This document shows positions 32,773-43,458 of a DNA stretch of 64,000 bases, piece by piece. Source of the stretch: Proteus vulgaris (GTDB lineage Bacteria; Pseudomonadota; Gammaproteobacteria; Enterobacterales; Enterobacteriaceae); assembly GCF_016239305.1 (NCBI RefSeq), contig NZ_JAEHOQ010000001.1:248001-312000 (forward strand). The letters are read 5' to 3'. A model generated the notes under the pieces. The model saw only the letters and a program-made list of their open reading frames with translations, searched no databases and had not been told where the DNA came from. Every line of letters begins with the position of its first letter. Within the stretch, counting starts at the first letter, position 1. The translations under genes and the position numbers were made by a program.

Positions 32773-34071
32773 TTAGTGTGTTTTTTGAGCAGATAGTAAG
32801 GTTTGAGGCAAAATAAAAGAAAACGTACTTCCACTTCCAACTTTACTTTCAATATTCAATTGAGAATGATGATGAAGCAGTGATTTTTTCACAATTGCCA
32901 GCCCTAATCCTGTACCACCAGAATAGCGAGAGCGTGCTTTATCAACACGATAAAAACGTTCGGTTAAACGTGTTAAGTGTTCAGCACTGATCCCTGAACC
33001 GTTGTCAGAGACACTAAATAACATACCTTGAGGAATTTTTTTCCAACTGACTTTTATTGTAGTACCTTCTTCTGTGTGATTAATCGCGTTATAGACTAAA
33101 TTAGAAACGGCACTACGCAACTGCTCTTCATTACCACGTACAGCCCAGTGTTCATCAATATCAAAGGTAATGTGATGCTGGCCTTGGCTTAACGAGTTTG
33201 CCTCTTGTTGTAATAAGGCTAAAATAGCAGGTATATCAACAATTTTATTTAAATCGATATGAGGGGCTGATTCAATACGGGAAAGTTGTAAGAGCTGCTT
33301 TACTAACGTATCCATCCGTTTAGCTTGTCCCTGCATTGTCATTATCGCTTTATGTTCTGCGGGGTTTTCTGCACTATTTTCTTCCATCATTTCGAGATAG
33401 CCTTGAATAACGGTTAAAGGTGTTCTTAATTCATGGCTCACATTGGCAAAAAAGTCACGTCGTGCATTTTCTAGTTTATTTTTTTCTGTCACATCTCGCG
33501 CCACCATTAAACGCTGATCCTCGCTGTATGGCATCACGCGAAATTCCACAATAGAGCTATTATTAAGAGAAATCGTTAAAGGGTGACTAAAATCGCCTGC
33601 GGTAAAATAGTGTAAGAAATCTGGGTAACGTAATAAATTAAAAATATTTTGCCCGTTGTCTTCCGGCCATCGGAAACCTAATAGATGTTGAGCTAAGCTG
33701 TTACACCAAAAAATATTACCTTCATTTGTCATCATTACAACCGCATCGGGTAAGCTTTCAGCCCCACTTCTAAAGCGCTTAATTAAGTCTCCTAATTCTC
33801 GACGTCGTTTACGATTGCGTTTCTGTGTTTGTCGAATTCCATAAAAAATAGGCTCCCATCCCCCTCTTCCTTCAGGTGGTAATACAGAGCGATCTAACCA
33901 TAACCATTTAGACAATTTCATCAAGTTATAAGCATGCCACACAAGCGCACTGAGTAGCGATGCCACCAGCAACCAAGGAAGATGCCCGATAAAAAGCGAT
34001 AATACAAAGGCAGGTAAGCAAAATAGACATAGCCCCCAAACGAGGGCTTTCCATGATAGTCGTTCTAACAC
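32773..34071 (-). CDS. phoR: phosphate regulon sensor kinase PhoR
   Basis: PhoR senses phosphate limitation through the Pst transporter and phosphorylates PhoB. The 432-residue protein has two N-terminal membrane segments, a charged linker ([14 protein letters not shown]), a PAS domain (near residues 100-190), the phosphoacceptor His213 in [10 protein letters not shown] and an ATPase domain with N, G1 and G2 boxes ([27 protein letters not shown]). The length matches E. coli (431). It lies 23 bases downstream of phoB. Confidence 0.97.
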   Translation of the reverse strand: MLERLSWKALVWGLCLFCLPAFVLSLFIGHLPWLLVASLLSALVWHAYNLMKLSKWLWLDRSVLPPEGRGGWEPIFYGIRQTQKRNRKRRRELGDLIKRFRSGAESLPDAVVMMTNEGNIFWCNSLAQHLLGFRWPEDNGQNIFNLLRYPDFLHYFTAGDFSHPLTISLNNSSIVEFRVMPYSEDQRLMVARDVTEKNKLENARRDFFANVSHELRTPLTVIQGYLEMMEENSAENPAEHKAIMTMQGQAKRMDTLVKQLLQLSRIESAPHIDLNKIVDIPAILALLQQEANSLSQGQHHITFDIDEHWAVRGNEEQLRSAVSNLVYNAINHTEEGTTIKVSWKKIPQGMLFSVSDNGSGISAEHLTRLTERFYRVDKARSRYSGGTGLGLAIVKKSLLHHHSQLNIESKVGSGSTFSFILPQTLLSAQKTH

Positions 34072-34094
34072 CTGACGATTACTCCCATATTGAC

Positions 34095-34784
34095 TTAGAA
34101 ACGGGCAGAGAAGCGATATCCCGTTCCACGTACTGTTTGTATCATTCGGTCATGACCATCTTCTTCAATGGCTTTACGTAAACGACGAATATGCACATCC
34201 ACAGTACGGTCTTCGACATAAACATTCGTTCCCCAAACATAGTTTAGCAGTTGTTCTCTGCTATACACGCGTTCAGGATGTGTCATAAAAAAGTGCAGAA
34301 GTTTAAATTCGGTAGGCCCCATATCAATCGGCTTATCTTGACTAGTTACTCGATGAGAAACGGGATCAAGTGCTAATCCATTGAATTCAATGATATCCTC
34401 CGCTGACATTGGTGATAAACGCCGTAAAATCGCCTTCACACGGGCGACAAGCTCTTTAGGTGAAAAGGGCTTGATAACATAATCATCAGCACCCGTTTCT
34501 AAGCCTTGGACTTTATCTTCTTCTTCCCCTTTTGCCGTTAACATAATAATAGGAATATCACGAGTATTACTTTCTCGCTTCATCTGTTTTATTACCTGTA
34601 AACCGGAGCCTCCGGGGATCATCCAATCTAATAAAACCAGATCAGGGTAAGGATCGATAAGAAAACTCAATGCAGAATCATAATCTTCTGCTTCAATTGG
34701 TTGAAAACCATTTTGTTCTAAAACAAAACAGATCATCTCTCGAATTGCGGTTTCATCTTCAACAACAAGAATACGCCTTGCCAT
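34095..34784 (-). CDS. phoB: phosphate response regulator PhoB
   Basis: PhoB activates the Pho regulon. The 229-residue protein has a receiver domain with acidic residues ED at 9-10, phosphoacceptor Asp53 in LLDWMIPGG, and Thr/Lys switch residues (MLTAKG, VIKPF), then a winged-helix domain ending YRFSARF. The upstream Pho box indicates the usual autoregulation. Confidence 0.98.
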   Translation of the reverse strand: MARRILVVEDETAIREMICFVLEQNGFQPIEAEDYDSALSFLIDPYPDLVLLDWMIPGGSGLQVIKQMKRESNTRDIPIIMLTAKGEEEDKVQGLETGADDYVIKPFSPKELVARVKAILRRLSPMSAEDIIEFNGLALDPVSHRVTSQDKPIDMGPTEFKLLHFFMTHPERVYSREQLLNYVWGTNVYVEDRTVDVHIRRLRKAIEEDGHDRMIQTVRGTGYRFSARF

Positions 34785-34837
34785 ACTCTATCCTGTGTAA
34801 TGTATATAGAGGGTCAAAATGATTATGATGCAGTTTT

Positions 34838-34855
34838 ATGACAGATTTATGACTA
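34838..34855 (-). promoter_or_regulatory. Pho box upstream of phoB
   Basis: The plus-strand sequence ATGACAGATTTATGACTA is the complement of the PhoB consensus (CTGTCATAAATCTGTCAT) except for the last bases. It holds two direct repeats of TCATAAA-like half-sites 54-71 bases upstream of the phoB ATG, which supports autoregulation of phoBR. Confidence 0.85.
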
Positions 34856-35004
34856 ACCTTAACATTACTGAAATACCACTGTGTTGTTAAGGTAAATAAA
34901 TCATTTTTCGGTGAGATATGGCTCAAAAAAAAGGCTTATTGTTGAGTTTTCACTAAAAAAGCAAGGTGCGCTATACTCTGAGCAAATAAAAAAGAGGGAT
35001 AGCA

Positions 35005-36237
35005 ATGCGGATTATTCACACTTCAGACTGGCATTTAGGGCAATATTTTTTCACTAAAACCCGCGCACAAGAACATCAACAATTTCTTGATTGGCTATTA
35101 TTACAAATCAAGGTTCATCAAGTCGATGCCCTAATTGTTGCTGGTGATATATTTGATACTGGTTCGCCCCCAAGTTATGCCAGAGAGCTGTATAACCGCT
35201 TTGTTGTTGCAATGAGAGACACACAATGCCAATTGATTATTTTAGGTGGCAATCACGATTCTGTCGCAACACTCAATGAATCTAAATCACTATTGGCGTG
35301 TTTAAATACCACTGTTATTGCCAATGTTCATACCGAAACACCACAAGCACCGCTAATTCTTCGTCAAAAAGATAACGCACCAGGAGCATTACTGTGTGCA
35401 ATCCCCTATCTACGTCCTAGAGATATGATAACTAGCCGAAGTGGGCAATCCGGTGCTGAAAAACAAAACGCCCTAAAAGAAGCGATTGCTGATTATTATC
35501 AAGTTCAATATCAAGCAGCTTTTGATTTACGTGAACAATTGAACGTCAAGATCCCTATTATTGCGACAGGTCACCTAACAACGATTGGTGCAAGTGTGAC
35601 CGATTCTGTACGTGAAATATATATTGGTACTTTAGAAGCCTTCTCTGCAACCCTGTTTCCTGAATTTGATTATATTGCTCTTGGCCATATTCATCGTCCT
35701 CAAGTGGTGAATAAATCAGGACATATTCGCTACAGTGGTTCGCCTATTCCTTTGAGTTTTGATGAAAGTGGGCAACAAAAAAGTGTCTGCCTCATCAATT
35801 TTGAGCAAGATAAATTAGCCGAGCTTACGCTACTCCCTATTCCCGAATTTCAGCTATTACGCACAATTACAGGCTCATTAAAGGAAATAGCCACACAGCT
35901 TGAAAATTTAAAAAAACAATATGCTGAACCAGATACAACCATCTGGTTGGATATCGAAGTTTCTACACAAGATTATCTCAGTGATATACAAACTCGAATT
36001 CAAGAGCTAACTAACGACCCACTTTTTGATGTGGTTTTATTAAGAAGATCCAGAAAACAACGCCAAATTCTCACTAAAAATGAAAAAGAAACACTGACAG
36101 AATTAACGGTCTATGATGTTTTTGAAAGACGTTTAGAACAGCATAAGTTTGATTCCGAAGAAACTAAAACGCGATTAACCACATTGTTTAAACAAGCAGT
36201 TGAAATGGCAGAACAAGAGGATAACGAAGCAAAATGA
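35005..36237 (+). CDS. sbcD: exonuclease subunit SbcD
   Basis: SbcD is the Mn-dependent nuclease subunit of the SbcCD (Mre11-Rad50 type) complex that cleaves DNA hairpins and blocked ends. The 410-residue protein has the phosphoesterase motifs DWHLGQ, GDIFDTG, GGNHDS, a His in TGHLTT, and LGHIHRPQ. It starts with ATG behind GAGGGA and overlaps sbcC by 4 bases. It is divergent from phoBR as in E. coli. Confidence 0.97.
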   Translation: MRIIHTSDWHLGQYFFTKTRAQEHQQFLDWLLLQIKVHQVDALIVAGDIFDTGSPPSYARELYNRFVVAMRDTQCQLIILGGNHDSVATLNESKSLLACLNTTVIANVHTETPQAPLILRQKDNAPGALLCAIPYLRPRDMITSRSGQSGAEKQNALKEAIADYYQVQYQAAFDLREQLNVKIPIIATGHLTTIGASVTDSVREIYIGTLEAFSATLFPEFDYIALGHIHRPQVVNKSGHIRYSGSPIPLSFDESGQQKSVCLINFEQDKLAELTLLPIPEFQLLRTITGSLKEIATQLENLKKQYAEPDTTIWLDIEVSTQDYLSDIQTRIQELTNDPLFDVVLLRRSRKQRQILTKNEKETLTELTVYDVFERRLEQHKFDSEETKTRLTTLFKQAVEMAEQEDNEAK

Positions 36238-39200
36238 AAATCTTAAGTCTGCGCTTTAAAAATATTAACTCCTTAAAAGGTGAATGGAAAATTAACTTTA
36301 ACCAAGAGCCTTTTGTTAGCAACGGATTGTTTGCGATTACAGGCCCTACCGGTGCGGGAAAAACAACCCTTTTAGATGCCATTAGTTTAGCGCTTTATCA
36401 TAGAACGCCACGATTAGATAAAGTCACACAATCTCAAAATGAATTAATGACACGCCATACTGCGGAATGTTTGGCGGAAGTTGAATTTGAAGTCAAAGGT
36501 ATCCCTTATCGTGCATTTTGGGAGCAACGCCGTGCTAACTATAAAGAAGATGGCAATCTTCAGGCACCACAGGCTGAACTCGTCAAAATAGATATCACTG
36601 GAGGTGAAGACAAAATATTAGCGAGTAAGATAAGCCAAGTAAAAGAGATGATCATTAATATTACAGGGCTGGATTTTGACCGATTTACTAAATCAATGTT
36701 GCTTTCACAAGGACAATTTGCAGCATTTCTTAATGCAGATGACAAATCTCGCGCAGAGTTACTCGAAGAACTCACTGGTACAGATATTTATCGTCATATT
36801 TCCCAATCAATCTTTAAACATTGGCGTGAAGAAGAGCAAGCGTTAAAAACACTCAAGCAACAGGCTGAAATGATGGCATTGTTAGATGAAAATGCCCGCC
36901 AAGCTTTATTAACAGAACAAACAGATCTTTTTGCCAAAGAAAGCCTATTACAAAAAGAACAACAGGAATATCAAGTAGCAAAACAGTGGCAAGAAAAAGA
37001 AATTGAACTCAATAAAAACAAAGCGCTAGCGCAAACTGAGGTTAACTTAGCACAAGAAGCATTAGTTGCTGCAAAACCTGATATTCAACGACTTGAAAAT
37101 AGCGAGCCTGCAGAGAAAATTCGCCCAATTTATGATGAAAAAAATCGCCTATTAAAAGAACAAGCCTATATTGAGTCACAACTCTCAGCACTAAAAGCAG
37201 AAAAACAGCTTATTGAGCAGCAAAGCCAACCCATTAATCAGCATTTAATCGAAGCACGTGACACATTTAAACAACACGATGAGAAGAAACAGCAAATATT
37301 ACAACTTATTCGTGAAAAAGTGGCGCCATTAGATAATCAATTAGCCTTGCTACAACAAGATATTTCAGCAAAAACACAACAAAAAAATGCACTCGAAAAG
37401 ACACAATCAGAATATCTGGAAAAAATTCAATCAACAGCACACCAACTAACAACATCACAAAAACAAGCCAGTGAATTAAATGATTATTTAAGCCAACATA
37501 CGACTTATGCTCAACTTGCTGAAAATCTACCTTTGTGGCAACGCTATTTTGAGCAATATGATGAAGTCACTGAAAAATATCTTATTAGCCAAAAGAGTGA
37601 AAATACAGAGCAAGAAAAAGAACACGTTCTCAAACTCGCCTTAGAAAAAGCAACTAAAGCACTAGAGCAACAACAGCACAGTCTCAATTTACAGCAACAG
37701 CAATTAAAAGAGTTACAAACACAACTTGAGCAACAAAATAAAGCTGATGCAATTACAGATATCCCCTCTCGTTTACAGCAAATATCACAACAAAGAAATG
37801 CCCTCGCCAAACTAATGGGATTATACGCCCAATTACAGAGAGCGATAAAAACAGAACATCAACATAAAAAAATTCAGTCAGAAAATCAGCAAAAAATAGT
37901 TATGCTGACTGAAAGTATCCACAAAAATGACATTATTTTAAAAGAGAAAGAACAACATCTTAAAGATTTAAATGATAATTATCTCTTAATACGAAAGTTA
38001 GCAGAATACGAAGAAGAGAGACAACGTTTAGTTAAAGACAACCCATGTCCTGTATGCGGTTCAACGGAACATCCTTATGTTGAAAAATATAAAGAAATTA
38101 AACCAGACGAAACAAAAACACGATTAGATATTTTAACGCAACAAGTTCATGCATTAACAATAGAGTTAGTGGAACAAAAAACACAATGCGCTAGTTATCA
38201 AGCTCAAAACAAAAAACTCAATGAAGACTGTGAACAACTCACTCAAGATATAGCGACATTAAAACAACAATGGCGGATCTTAGCACAAACACACGCATTG
38301 CCTGATGCGGACTGCGAAGAAGATGCTTTGACTAAATTAGAAGCGAAGCTTGAGACAGAAGAGACTTTACTAACACAAAAAAAATCCAGTTATGACGCAT
38401 TAGAAACCAAAATTCAGCAAGAATACAAACTGTTATCTGATACTAAGGAGCAGTTTAGTCAACAACAGCAAGCTATTCTTCATCAACAAAATGAATTTAC
38501 TCAACAACAAAAAGAAGTCACCAATAAACAGCAACAAACAGCGCAATATCTGCAACAACAGACACAATTAGCACAAGAGATCCAATCTCGTGTTGAGCAA
38601 CAAGGCTATCAGTTATGCCAATTCGAAGAAAAAACACAATGGCTTAGTGCGCGTAAAACAGAGAGTCAACAATATCAATCGACATTAAAAGCACATCAGG
38701 AATTACTGCAAATAATTCGTGAATTGTCATTAACGCAAGAAGAGAGAAAACGCTATTTAGCTGAAACTCAAAAAGAATTTGAGAGTGTTTTAATTCTCTT
38801 TAAACAACTGCATCAACAACAAGAACAGTTGAAAGTACAACGCCAAGCTTTATTCGGGACACAATCCACTGAAGATGCACGTAATGAATTAGAGCAAAAA
38901 AGTCAGTTATTACAAAAACATATTGAGCAATATAGCGAAGAAAAAAACCAACTCGAAGTTCGTCTAAATCAACTTATTGGTCAATATCAAGAAAACAAAA
39001 AATCATTACAACGGCTTTATACACTTTCACAAAGCATTATTGAACAATATCACAATACGTTAAAAAATAGCCCCTTTGATGACGAAAATGCATTTTTAGT
39101 ATCCTTGTTATCAGTCGAAGAAAGAAATCGTTTACAAGAGCAACAAAAACAAAGACTTGATAAGCTACTGCAAGAAAAAACACGTTTGGATACACAAGAA

Positions 39201-39962
39201 AAGTCATATCAACAACATTTATCACAACAGCCATTATTGGCAACACAGCAAAATATCGAACAAATTAATGCTCAATTATTGCTGTTAGAAACACAAATAA
39301 CTCAATTACAAGAGACAAAATTTCGTATTCAAGAGCAACTGCGAACTGATGAAGAAAAGCGTAAAGAGCAACAAAGCCTACTTAGCCATATTGCTAAGCA
39401 GCAGGCTCACTTTGATGACTGGAGTTATTTAAACGAGTTGGTGGGTTCTGCCTCAGGGGATAAATTTAGTCGTTTTGCTCAAGGATTAACGCTCGATCAT
39501 TTGATTTATTTAGCCAATCGCCGTTTAGAAAAACTGCATGGACGTTATTTCTTACAACGTAAAACACCAGCAAGCCTTGAACTGCAAATTGCAGACACAT
39601 GGCAAGCAGATGCGTTGCGAGATACACGTACTCTCTCTGGCGGAGAAAGTTTCTTAGTCAGTTTATCGCTCGCCTTAGCACTTTCAGATTTAGTCAGTAA
39701 TAAGACACAGATTGAATCGCTATTTCTAGATGAAGGCTTTGGCACACTCGATCCTGATACGCTAGATATCGCACTAGATGCTCTCGATAGCCTTAATGCT
39801 TCTGGCAAAATTATAGGTGTGATTAGTCACGTAGAAGCCATGAAAGAACGTATTCCGGTACAGATCAAAGTGAAGAAAGCCGGTGGATTAGGTATTAGCC
39901 AGCTTGCTCCTGAGTTTAGATATGAAGATAAACAGAATCTAAATCAAGCAGTTAAAAACTAG
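36234..39962 (+). CDS. sbcC: exonuclease subunit SbcC
   Basis: SbcC is the ATPase and coiled-coil partner of SbcD. The 1242-residue chain has Walker A GPTGAGKT at 37-44, the zinc hook CPVC at 605-608, the ABC signature LSGGESFL and Walker [13 protein letters not shown] near the C-terminus. Between head and hook lie two very Gln/Glu/Lys-rich coiled coils. The protein is about 190 residues longer than E. coli SbcC (1048), the extra length lying in the coiled coils. Confidence 0.97.
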   Translation: MKILSLRFKNINSLKGEWKINFNQEPFVSNGLFAITGPTGAGKTTLLDAISLALYHRTPRLDKVTQSQNELMTRHTAECLAEVEFEVKGIPYRAFWEQRRANYKEDGNLQAPQAELVKIDITGGEDKILASKISQVKEMIINITGLDFDRFTKSMLLSQGQFAAFLNADDKSRAELLEELTGTDIYRHISQSIFKHWREEEQALKTLKQQAEMMALLDENARQALLTEQTDLFAKESLLQKEQQEYQVAKQWQEKEIELNKNKALAQTEVNLAQEALVAAKPDIQRLENSEPAEKIRPIYDEKNRLLKEQAYIESQLSALKAEKQLIEQQSQPINQHLIEARDTFKQHDEKKQQILQLIREKVAPLDNQLALLQQDISAKTQQKNALEKTQSEYLEKIQSTAHQLTTSQKQASELNDYLSQHTTYAQLAENLPLWQRYFEQYDEVTEKYLISQKSENTEQEKEHVLKLALEKATKALEQQQHSLNLQQQQLKELQTQLEQQNKADAITDIPSRLQQISQQRNALAKLMGLYAQLQRAIKTEHQHKKIQSENQQKIVMLTESIHKNDIILKEKEQHLKDLNDNYLLIRKLAEYEEERQRLVKDNPCPVCGSTEHPYVEKYKEIKPDETKTRLDILTQQVHALTIELVEQKTQCASYQAQNKKLNEDCEQLTQDIATLKQQWRILAQTHALPDADCEEDALTKLEAKLETEETLLTQKKSSYDALETKIQQEYKLLSDTKEQFSQQQQAILHQQNEFTQQQKEVTNKQQQTAQYLQQQTQLAQEIQSRVEQQGYQLCQFEEKTQWLSARKTESQQYQSTLKAHQELLQIIRELSLTQEERKRYLAETQKEFESVLILFKQLHQQQEQLKVQRQALFGTQSTEDARNELEQKSQLLQKHIEQYSEEKNQLEVRLNQLIGQYQENKKSLQRLYTLSQSIIEQYHNTLKNSPFDDENAFLVSLLSVEERNRLQEQQKQRLDKLLQEKTRLDTQEKSYQQHLSQQPLLATQQNIEQINAQLLLLETQITQLQETKFRIQEQLRTDEEKRKEQQSLLSHIAKQQAHFDDWSYLNELVGSASGDKFSRFAQGLTLDHLIYLANRRLEKLHGRYFLQRKTPASLELQIADTWQADALRDTRTLSGGESFLVSLSLALALSDLVSNKTQIESLFLDEGFGTLDPDTLDIALDALDSLNASGKIIGVISHVEAMKERIPVQIKVKKAGGLGISQLAPEFRYEDKQNLNQAVKN

Positions 39963-40092
39963 GTCGAATATTTTGACGTAACTGATTAAATTTTTTATAT
40001 ATCAATAAATCACCAATAGCCCCTATAGTATGTCCATAGATTAGCCCAAGCTAAGACACGCTTTAAGCGCTTAAATTTATCAAGGAGACATC

Positions 40093-40692
40093 ATGTCTAA
40101 CGCATTTACTGATTTAATGAAAAAACGTAGAACAATTTATCATTTAGGTAATCAACTTCCAATTAGCGAAGACAGAGTCACGGCGATTATCAAAGAAGCG
40201 GTTAAAGAGAGCCCAACTGCATTTAACTCACAAACATCTCGTGTTGTTGTTCTGTTTGGTGAACAACATCAAAAGCTGTGGGATATCGTTAAAAATACCC
40301 TGAAAAAATTAGTACCAGCAGAAGCATTTAGTGCAACTGAAGCAAAAATTAATAGCTTCGCCGCAGGTGCTGGTTCAATTTTGTATTTTGAAGATACTGA
40401 TATCGTAAAAGGTCTGCAAGAGCAGTTCCCACTGTACGCTGAAAACTTTCCTGTATGGTCAGAGCAAGCAAGTGGTATGGCACAACTTTCTGTTTGGACT
40501 GCATTAGCAGCAGAGAACGTAGGTGCTTCATTACAACACTACAACCCAATTATTGATGATGAAGTTCATGCAACTTGGGATCTGCCAAAAACATGGAAAT
40601 TAAGAGCTCAAATGGTCTTTGGTTCAATTGAACAAGAGGCTGGCGAGAAGAATTATATGGAAGATGATTCACGCTTTAAAATCTTCAAATAA
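40093..40692 (+). CDS. nitroreductase-family oxidoreductase
   Basis: A 199-residue FMN-dependent flavoprotein of the nitroreductase superfamily, closest to the short YdgI/Frm2-like group. Recognisable parts are the N-terminal MKKRRTIYHLG with the FMN-phosphate Arg residues, ESPTAFNSQTSRVVVLFG, and the late LSVWTALAAENVGASLQHYNP. The physiological substrate cannot be told from sequence. It stands alone after sbcC with its own terminator, where E. coli has araJ. Confidence 0.88.
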   Translation: MSNAFTDLMKKRRTIYHLGNQLPISEDRVTAIIKEAVKESPTAFNSQTSRVVVLFGEQHQKLWDIVKNTLKKLVPAEAFSATEAKINSFAAGAGSILYFEDTDIVKGLQEQFPLYAENFPVWSEQASGMAQLSVWTALAAENVGASLQHYNPIIDDEVHATWDLPKTWKLRAQMVFGSIEQEAGEKNYMEDDSRFKIFK

Positions 40693-40756
40693 GTGTTAGA
40701 ACAGACATCTGACAAAAGACCCTAAATAATACCCTCTTTTTTTACTTTCATTCCTT

Positions 40757-40783
40757 GCCCACAGCCACTGTGGGCTTTTTTTT
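40757..40783 (+). terminator. terminator after the nitroreductase gene
   Basis: GCCCACAG (40757-40764) and CTGTGGGC (40768-40775) form an 8-bp stem with a 3-base loop followed by eight T residues. Confidence 0.93.
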
Positions 40784-40823
40784 AACTACTATTTAAGCCA
40801 TTTACAGTCATTTTTAATTAAAA

Positions 40824-40928
40824 AAGAGCAAAGTGCGCAATGAATACAAAGGTAGGGATGGACCCTTTGTGTTCAACACTTTGCTCTCTTTATTTATTTA
40901 CGCACCCTTTACCGAAGTAAAAGGTGCG
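40824..40928. repeat. cluster of hairpins between convergent genes
   Basis: AGAGCAAAGTG (about 40825-40835) pairs with CACTTTGCTCT (40877-40887), enclosing a second inverted repeat ACAAAGG / CCTTTGT. Next to it CGCACC and GGTGCG with inner TTTAC/GTAAA form another stem (40901-40928). The latter lies 27 bases after the 5'-nucleotidase stop on the minus strand and probably ends that transcript; the first may be a read-through barrier. Confidence 0.6.
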
Positions 40929-40954
40929 ATTTTCACAAGGCGTATGAAAATACG

Positions 40955-42577
40955 TTATTTACGTGTGATGTTATTCGCTTTTGGTTGAGCAATTGGAGAC
41001 TGCTCAGCAAAGTATTTCACGACTGCATCAACATCTGGCACGCTGTAAACTGGATCTTTACCTTCTTTCAGTACAGAGAAGTTACTACCACCTGTTGCTA
41101 AGTATTCGTTAGCCACAACACGGTAAGATGCTTTCATATCCACTGGTTTACCGTCAATTTTCATTGATTCAACGATAACACGGTTACCATTAGATGCTTT
41201 GCTATCCCATGTGTACTGGAAGTTACCTGAAATCGCTAACACTTGTGGACGTGAACGATCCCACTGTTGTTCTAACAGGCGCTTGATTTGCTCACCCGTT
41301 AATGTTTGAGTTAACAGTACGTTAGAGAATGGCTGTACAGTGTAGATTGCGTTATAAGAAACGTCACCACCTGTCATATCAGCACGAATACCACCGCTGT
41401 TCATAAACGCGATTTGTGCGCCACCCATATCTTTTGGTTTAGCAGTATATAAATGTGCATCAGCAATCACTTGACCCAGTGCAGATTCACCCGCATCGTT
41501 AGTTTGCTTAGTTAAATTACCTTCTAACTTACCGATAATGCGGTTAGCTAATGGGGTAGCAATTTTTTCGTAAGCTTCTAACAGTTTAGTGACTGCTGGA
41601 TCTTTTTCGTATTTACGGTTATCAACCCAGATATTACGAGCTTCGATATCAACAACATCTTTCGTTGTTTTATCTAATTTCAGGTCAATACGCGTTAACA
41701 TTGCACCGTTAGACTGTGCAGATGTCACTGATTTACCGTTGATAGTACAGTTATAAGCTTGGTGAGTATGCCCTGTAACAACAAAGTCAATTGCTGGATC
41801 TAATTGTTCAACAACACCCAGTACTTTACCTGTAATACCATTACATGCGTTGATATTAACCGGACCACCATCACGGCGCTGCGCAGCACCTTCGTGGATC
41901 AGAACACCAATTGCTTGAACGCCTTTTGCTTTTAACTGAGGCACTAATGCGTTAATTGTTTTTGCTTCATTATGGAAGCTTAAACCTTCGGTTCCTTTAG
42001 GTGTTACGATAGCCGCAGTACCTTCTAAAGTTAAACCGATGAATGCAACAGGAATACCGTTGAATTCTTTAATAACATATTCTGGGAATAAGGTTTTGCC
42101 AGTTTCGTTAACAATAACGTTAGCCGCTAAGTATTGGAAATCTGCGCCTTTAAACTCAGTTGGACCTTGGCAACCCGTTACTGGGTGGCAACCACCGTTT
42201 TGTTTACGCAGTAACTCGCCCATGCCTTTGTCAAATTCGTGGTTACCCACAGAAGTTGCCTCTAAGCCTGCTAATGATAATGCTTCAATTGATGGTTCAT
42301 CATGGAACATTGAAGATAACAGAGGGCTTGCGCCAACCATATCACCCGCAGCAACAACGATGTTGTTCGGGTTATCTTTCTTCATTTCTTTGATTAATGT
42401 TGCCATGTGTTCGATACCACCAGGTTTGTTTGGACCTGGCGCTTTTAGCGCACCATGGAAGTCGTTCATTGCGATAACACGCACATCAACAACATTAGCT
42501 TCATCGTAGTTCTTTGCACAACCGGCTAATAAGACTGAGCTTACTGCGAGTGCAACGAGTTTATATTTATGGTTCAT
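40955..42577 (-). CDS. 5'-nucleotidase lipoprotein (metallophosphoesterase family)
   Basis: A 540-residue UshA/YfkN-type enzyme expected to remove the 5'-phosphate from nucleotides. The N-terminus is a lipoprotein signal with lipobox LLAGC near residue 20, so it is anchored to a membrane facing the periplasm. The metal-site motifs are NDFHGAL, AAGDMVG, SVGNHEFDKG and VVTGHTHQAY; the C-terminal substrate domain has FMNSGGIRADMTGG and YTVQPFSNVLL. It lies 19 bases after the RNase T2-like gene and finishes the scavenging chain by giving nucleoside plus phosphate. Confidence 0.93.
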   Translation of the reverse strand: MNHKYKLVALAVSSVLLAGCAKNYDEANVVDVRVIAMNDFHGALKAPGPNKPGGIEHMATLIKEMKKDNPNNIVVAAGDMVGASPLLSSMFHDEPSIEALSLAGLEATSVGNHEFDKGMGELLRKQNGGCHPVTGCQGPTEFKGADFQYLAANVIVNETGKTLFPEYVIKEFNGIPVAFIGLTLEGTAAIVTPKGTEGLSFHNEAKTINALVPQLKAKGVQAIGVLIHEGAAQRRDGGPVNINACNGITGKVLGVVEQLDPAIDFVVTGHTHQAYNCTINGKSVTSAQSNGAMLTRIDLKLDKTTKDVVDIEARNIWVDNRKYEKDPAVTKLLEAYEKIATPLANRIIGKLEGNLTKQTNDAGESALGQVIADAHLYTAKPKDMGGAQIAFMNSGGIRADMTGGDVSYNAIYTVQPFSNVLLTQTLTGEQIKRLLEQQWDRSRPQVLAISGNFQYTWDSKASNGNRVIVESMKIDGKPVDMKASYRVVANEYLATGGSNFSVLKEGKDPVYSVPDVDAVVKYFAEQSPIAQPKANNITRK

Positions 42578-42596
42578 TTAAAATTTATCCCTAAGA

Positions 42597-43373
42597 TCAA
42601 AATTCACGTTTCGGACAATCAATTACTTCGAAATCTTTGCTATAACAGATATAGAATTCATCTCGATTAATTTGAATTTCTTTATCCTTCAGCGATGGAT
42701 TGTGTTCTTTTAAGAACTTAATCAATGCACTATTTGAAGGACGGCCCTCTGGTAATACTAACGCTTCATACAACTCTTTTTGTTTACCAAAGAATGCATC
42801 TGGTGTATCAAACGCACAAACACCATGTTTTTCCCATTCGCCTTGTAACAGATCGATACCCGGAGAATCACACAGATAAGGTTTGATAGCAGAGTATTCT
42901 AAAGGTGGTAAATCGCCTTTACATAAACGAGGATGCTTGCGTATGTCTTTCCAATCGCGGCAGTCTTCCCATGATTTACCATCACAGGTTTCAGCCCACA
43001 GCCCATGAACAATCCAACCAAATTTATTATCTGAGAAGCATTGGATTTCAAATTTATCGTACTCACGTTTTGCACGATCTTTTTCATTATCGTTATTTAA
43101 ACGTTTAATATTATTACTTTTATAATCACAAAAAGCCGGTGAGTAGTTAATCGCTAACTTAAAGTAATCTGTTGATGCTGTGCTGTTTTGACCATAGCGA
43201 TCATTAGAAGCAATGTAGTCGTAAGGTGCCGTTGGAGCATCAGGTAAAATACAAGATACGCCTTCAACTAATTTAGCTTGAGGTTTTAATGGTTCTGTAA
43301 TTTCAGGTGCTTGCGTTGCACATCCTGCTAACACTAACGCAAAAGCAGCAGGCAATAGCTTCATAAAGCGCAT
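42597..43373 (-). CDS. RNase T2-family lipoprotein ribonuclease
   Basis: A 258-residue extracytoplasmic RNase of the T2 family (E. coli RNase I is a member). The active-site segments are IVHGLWAE (CAS I) and GEWEKHGVCA (CAS II), each with its catalytic His and the Glu/Lys of CAS II. Cysteines are spaced for disulfides. The N-terminus has a lipobox LVLAGC, unlike the soluble E. coli enzyme, so the protein is probably membrane-anchored. T2 enzymes give 2',3'-cyclic nucleotides, the substrate of the adjacent cpdB product. AAGGGGA lies before the ATG. Confidence 0.9.
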   Translation of the reverse strand: MRFMKLLPAAFALVLAGCATQAPEITEPLKPQAKLVEGVSCILPDAPTAPYDYIASNDRYGQNSTASTDYFKLAINYSPAFCDYKSNNIKRLNNDNEKDRAKREYDKFEIQCFSDNKFGWIVHGLWAETCDGKSWEDCRDWKDIRKHPRLCKGDLPPLEYSAIKPYLCDSPGIDLLQGEWEKHGVCAFDTPDAFFGKQKELYEALVLPEGRPSNSALIKFLKEHNPSLKDKEIQINRDEFYICYSKDFEVIDCPKREF

Positions 43374-43427
43374 AAAATCCCCTTAAAGAGTCATAAACGC
43401 CACTCTTTTGGTTCAAAAAGGTAAGAA

Positions 43428-43452
43428 AAACCTGCCCTGAACGGGCAGGTTT
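43428..43452 (-). terminator. intrinsic terminator after cpdB
   Basis: AAACCTGCCC (43428-43437) and GGGCAGGTTT (43443-43452) form a 10-bp stem with a 5-base loop; on the minus strand it is followed by TTTTTCTT. It lies just after the cpdB stop, so the RNase and 5'-nucleotidase pair depends on read-through or its own promoter. Confidence 0.85.
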
Positions 43453-43458
43453 AATTGC

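Noticed and set aside
42039-42509. 156-residue plus-strand reading frame
   Set aside because: It is antisense to the 5'-nucleotidase gene, with no recognised motif or ribosome site.
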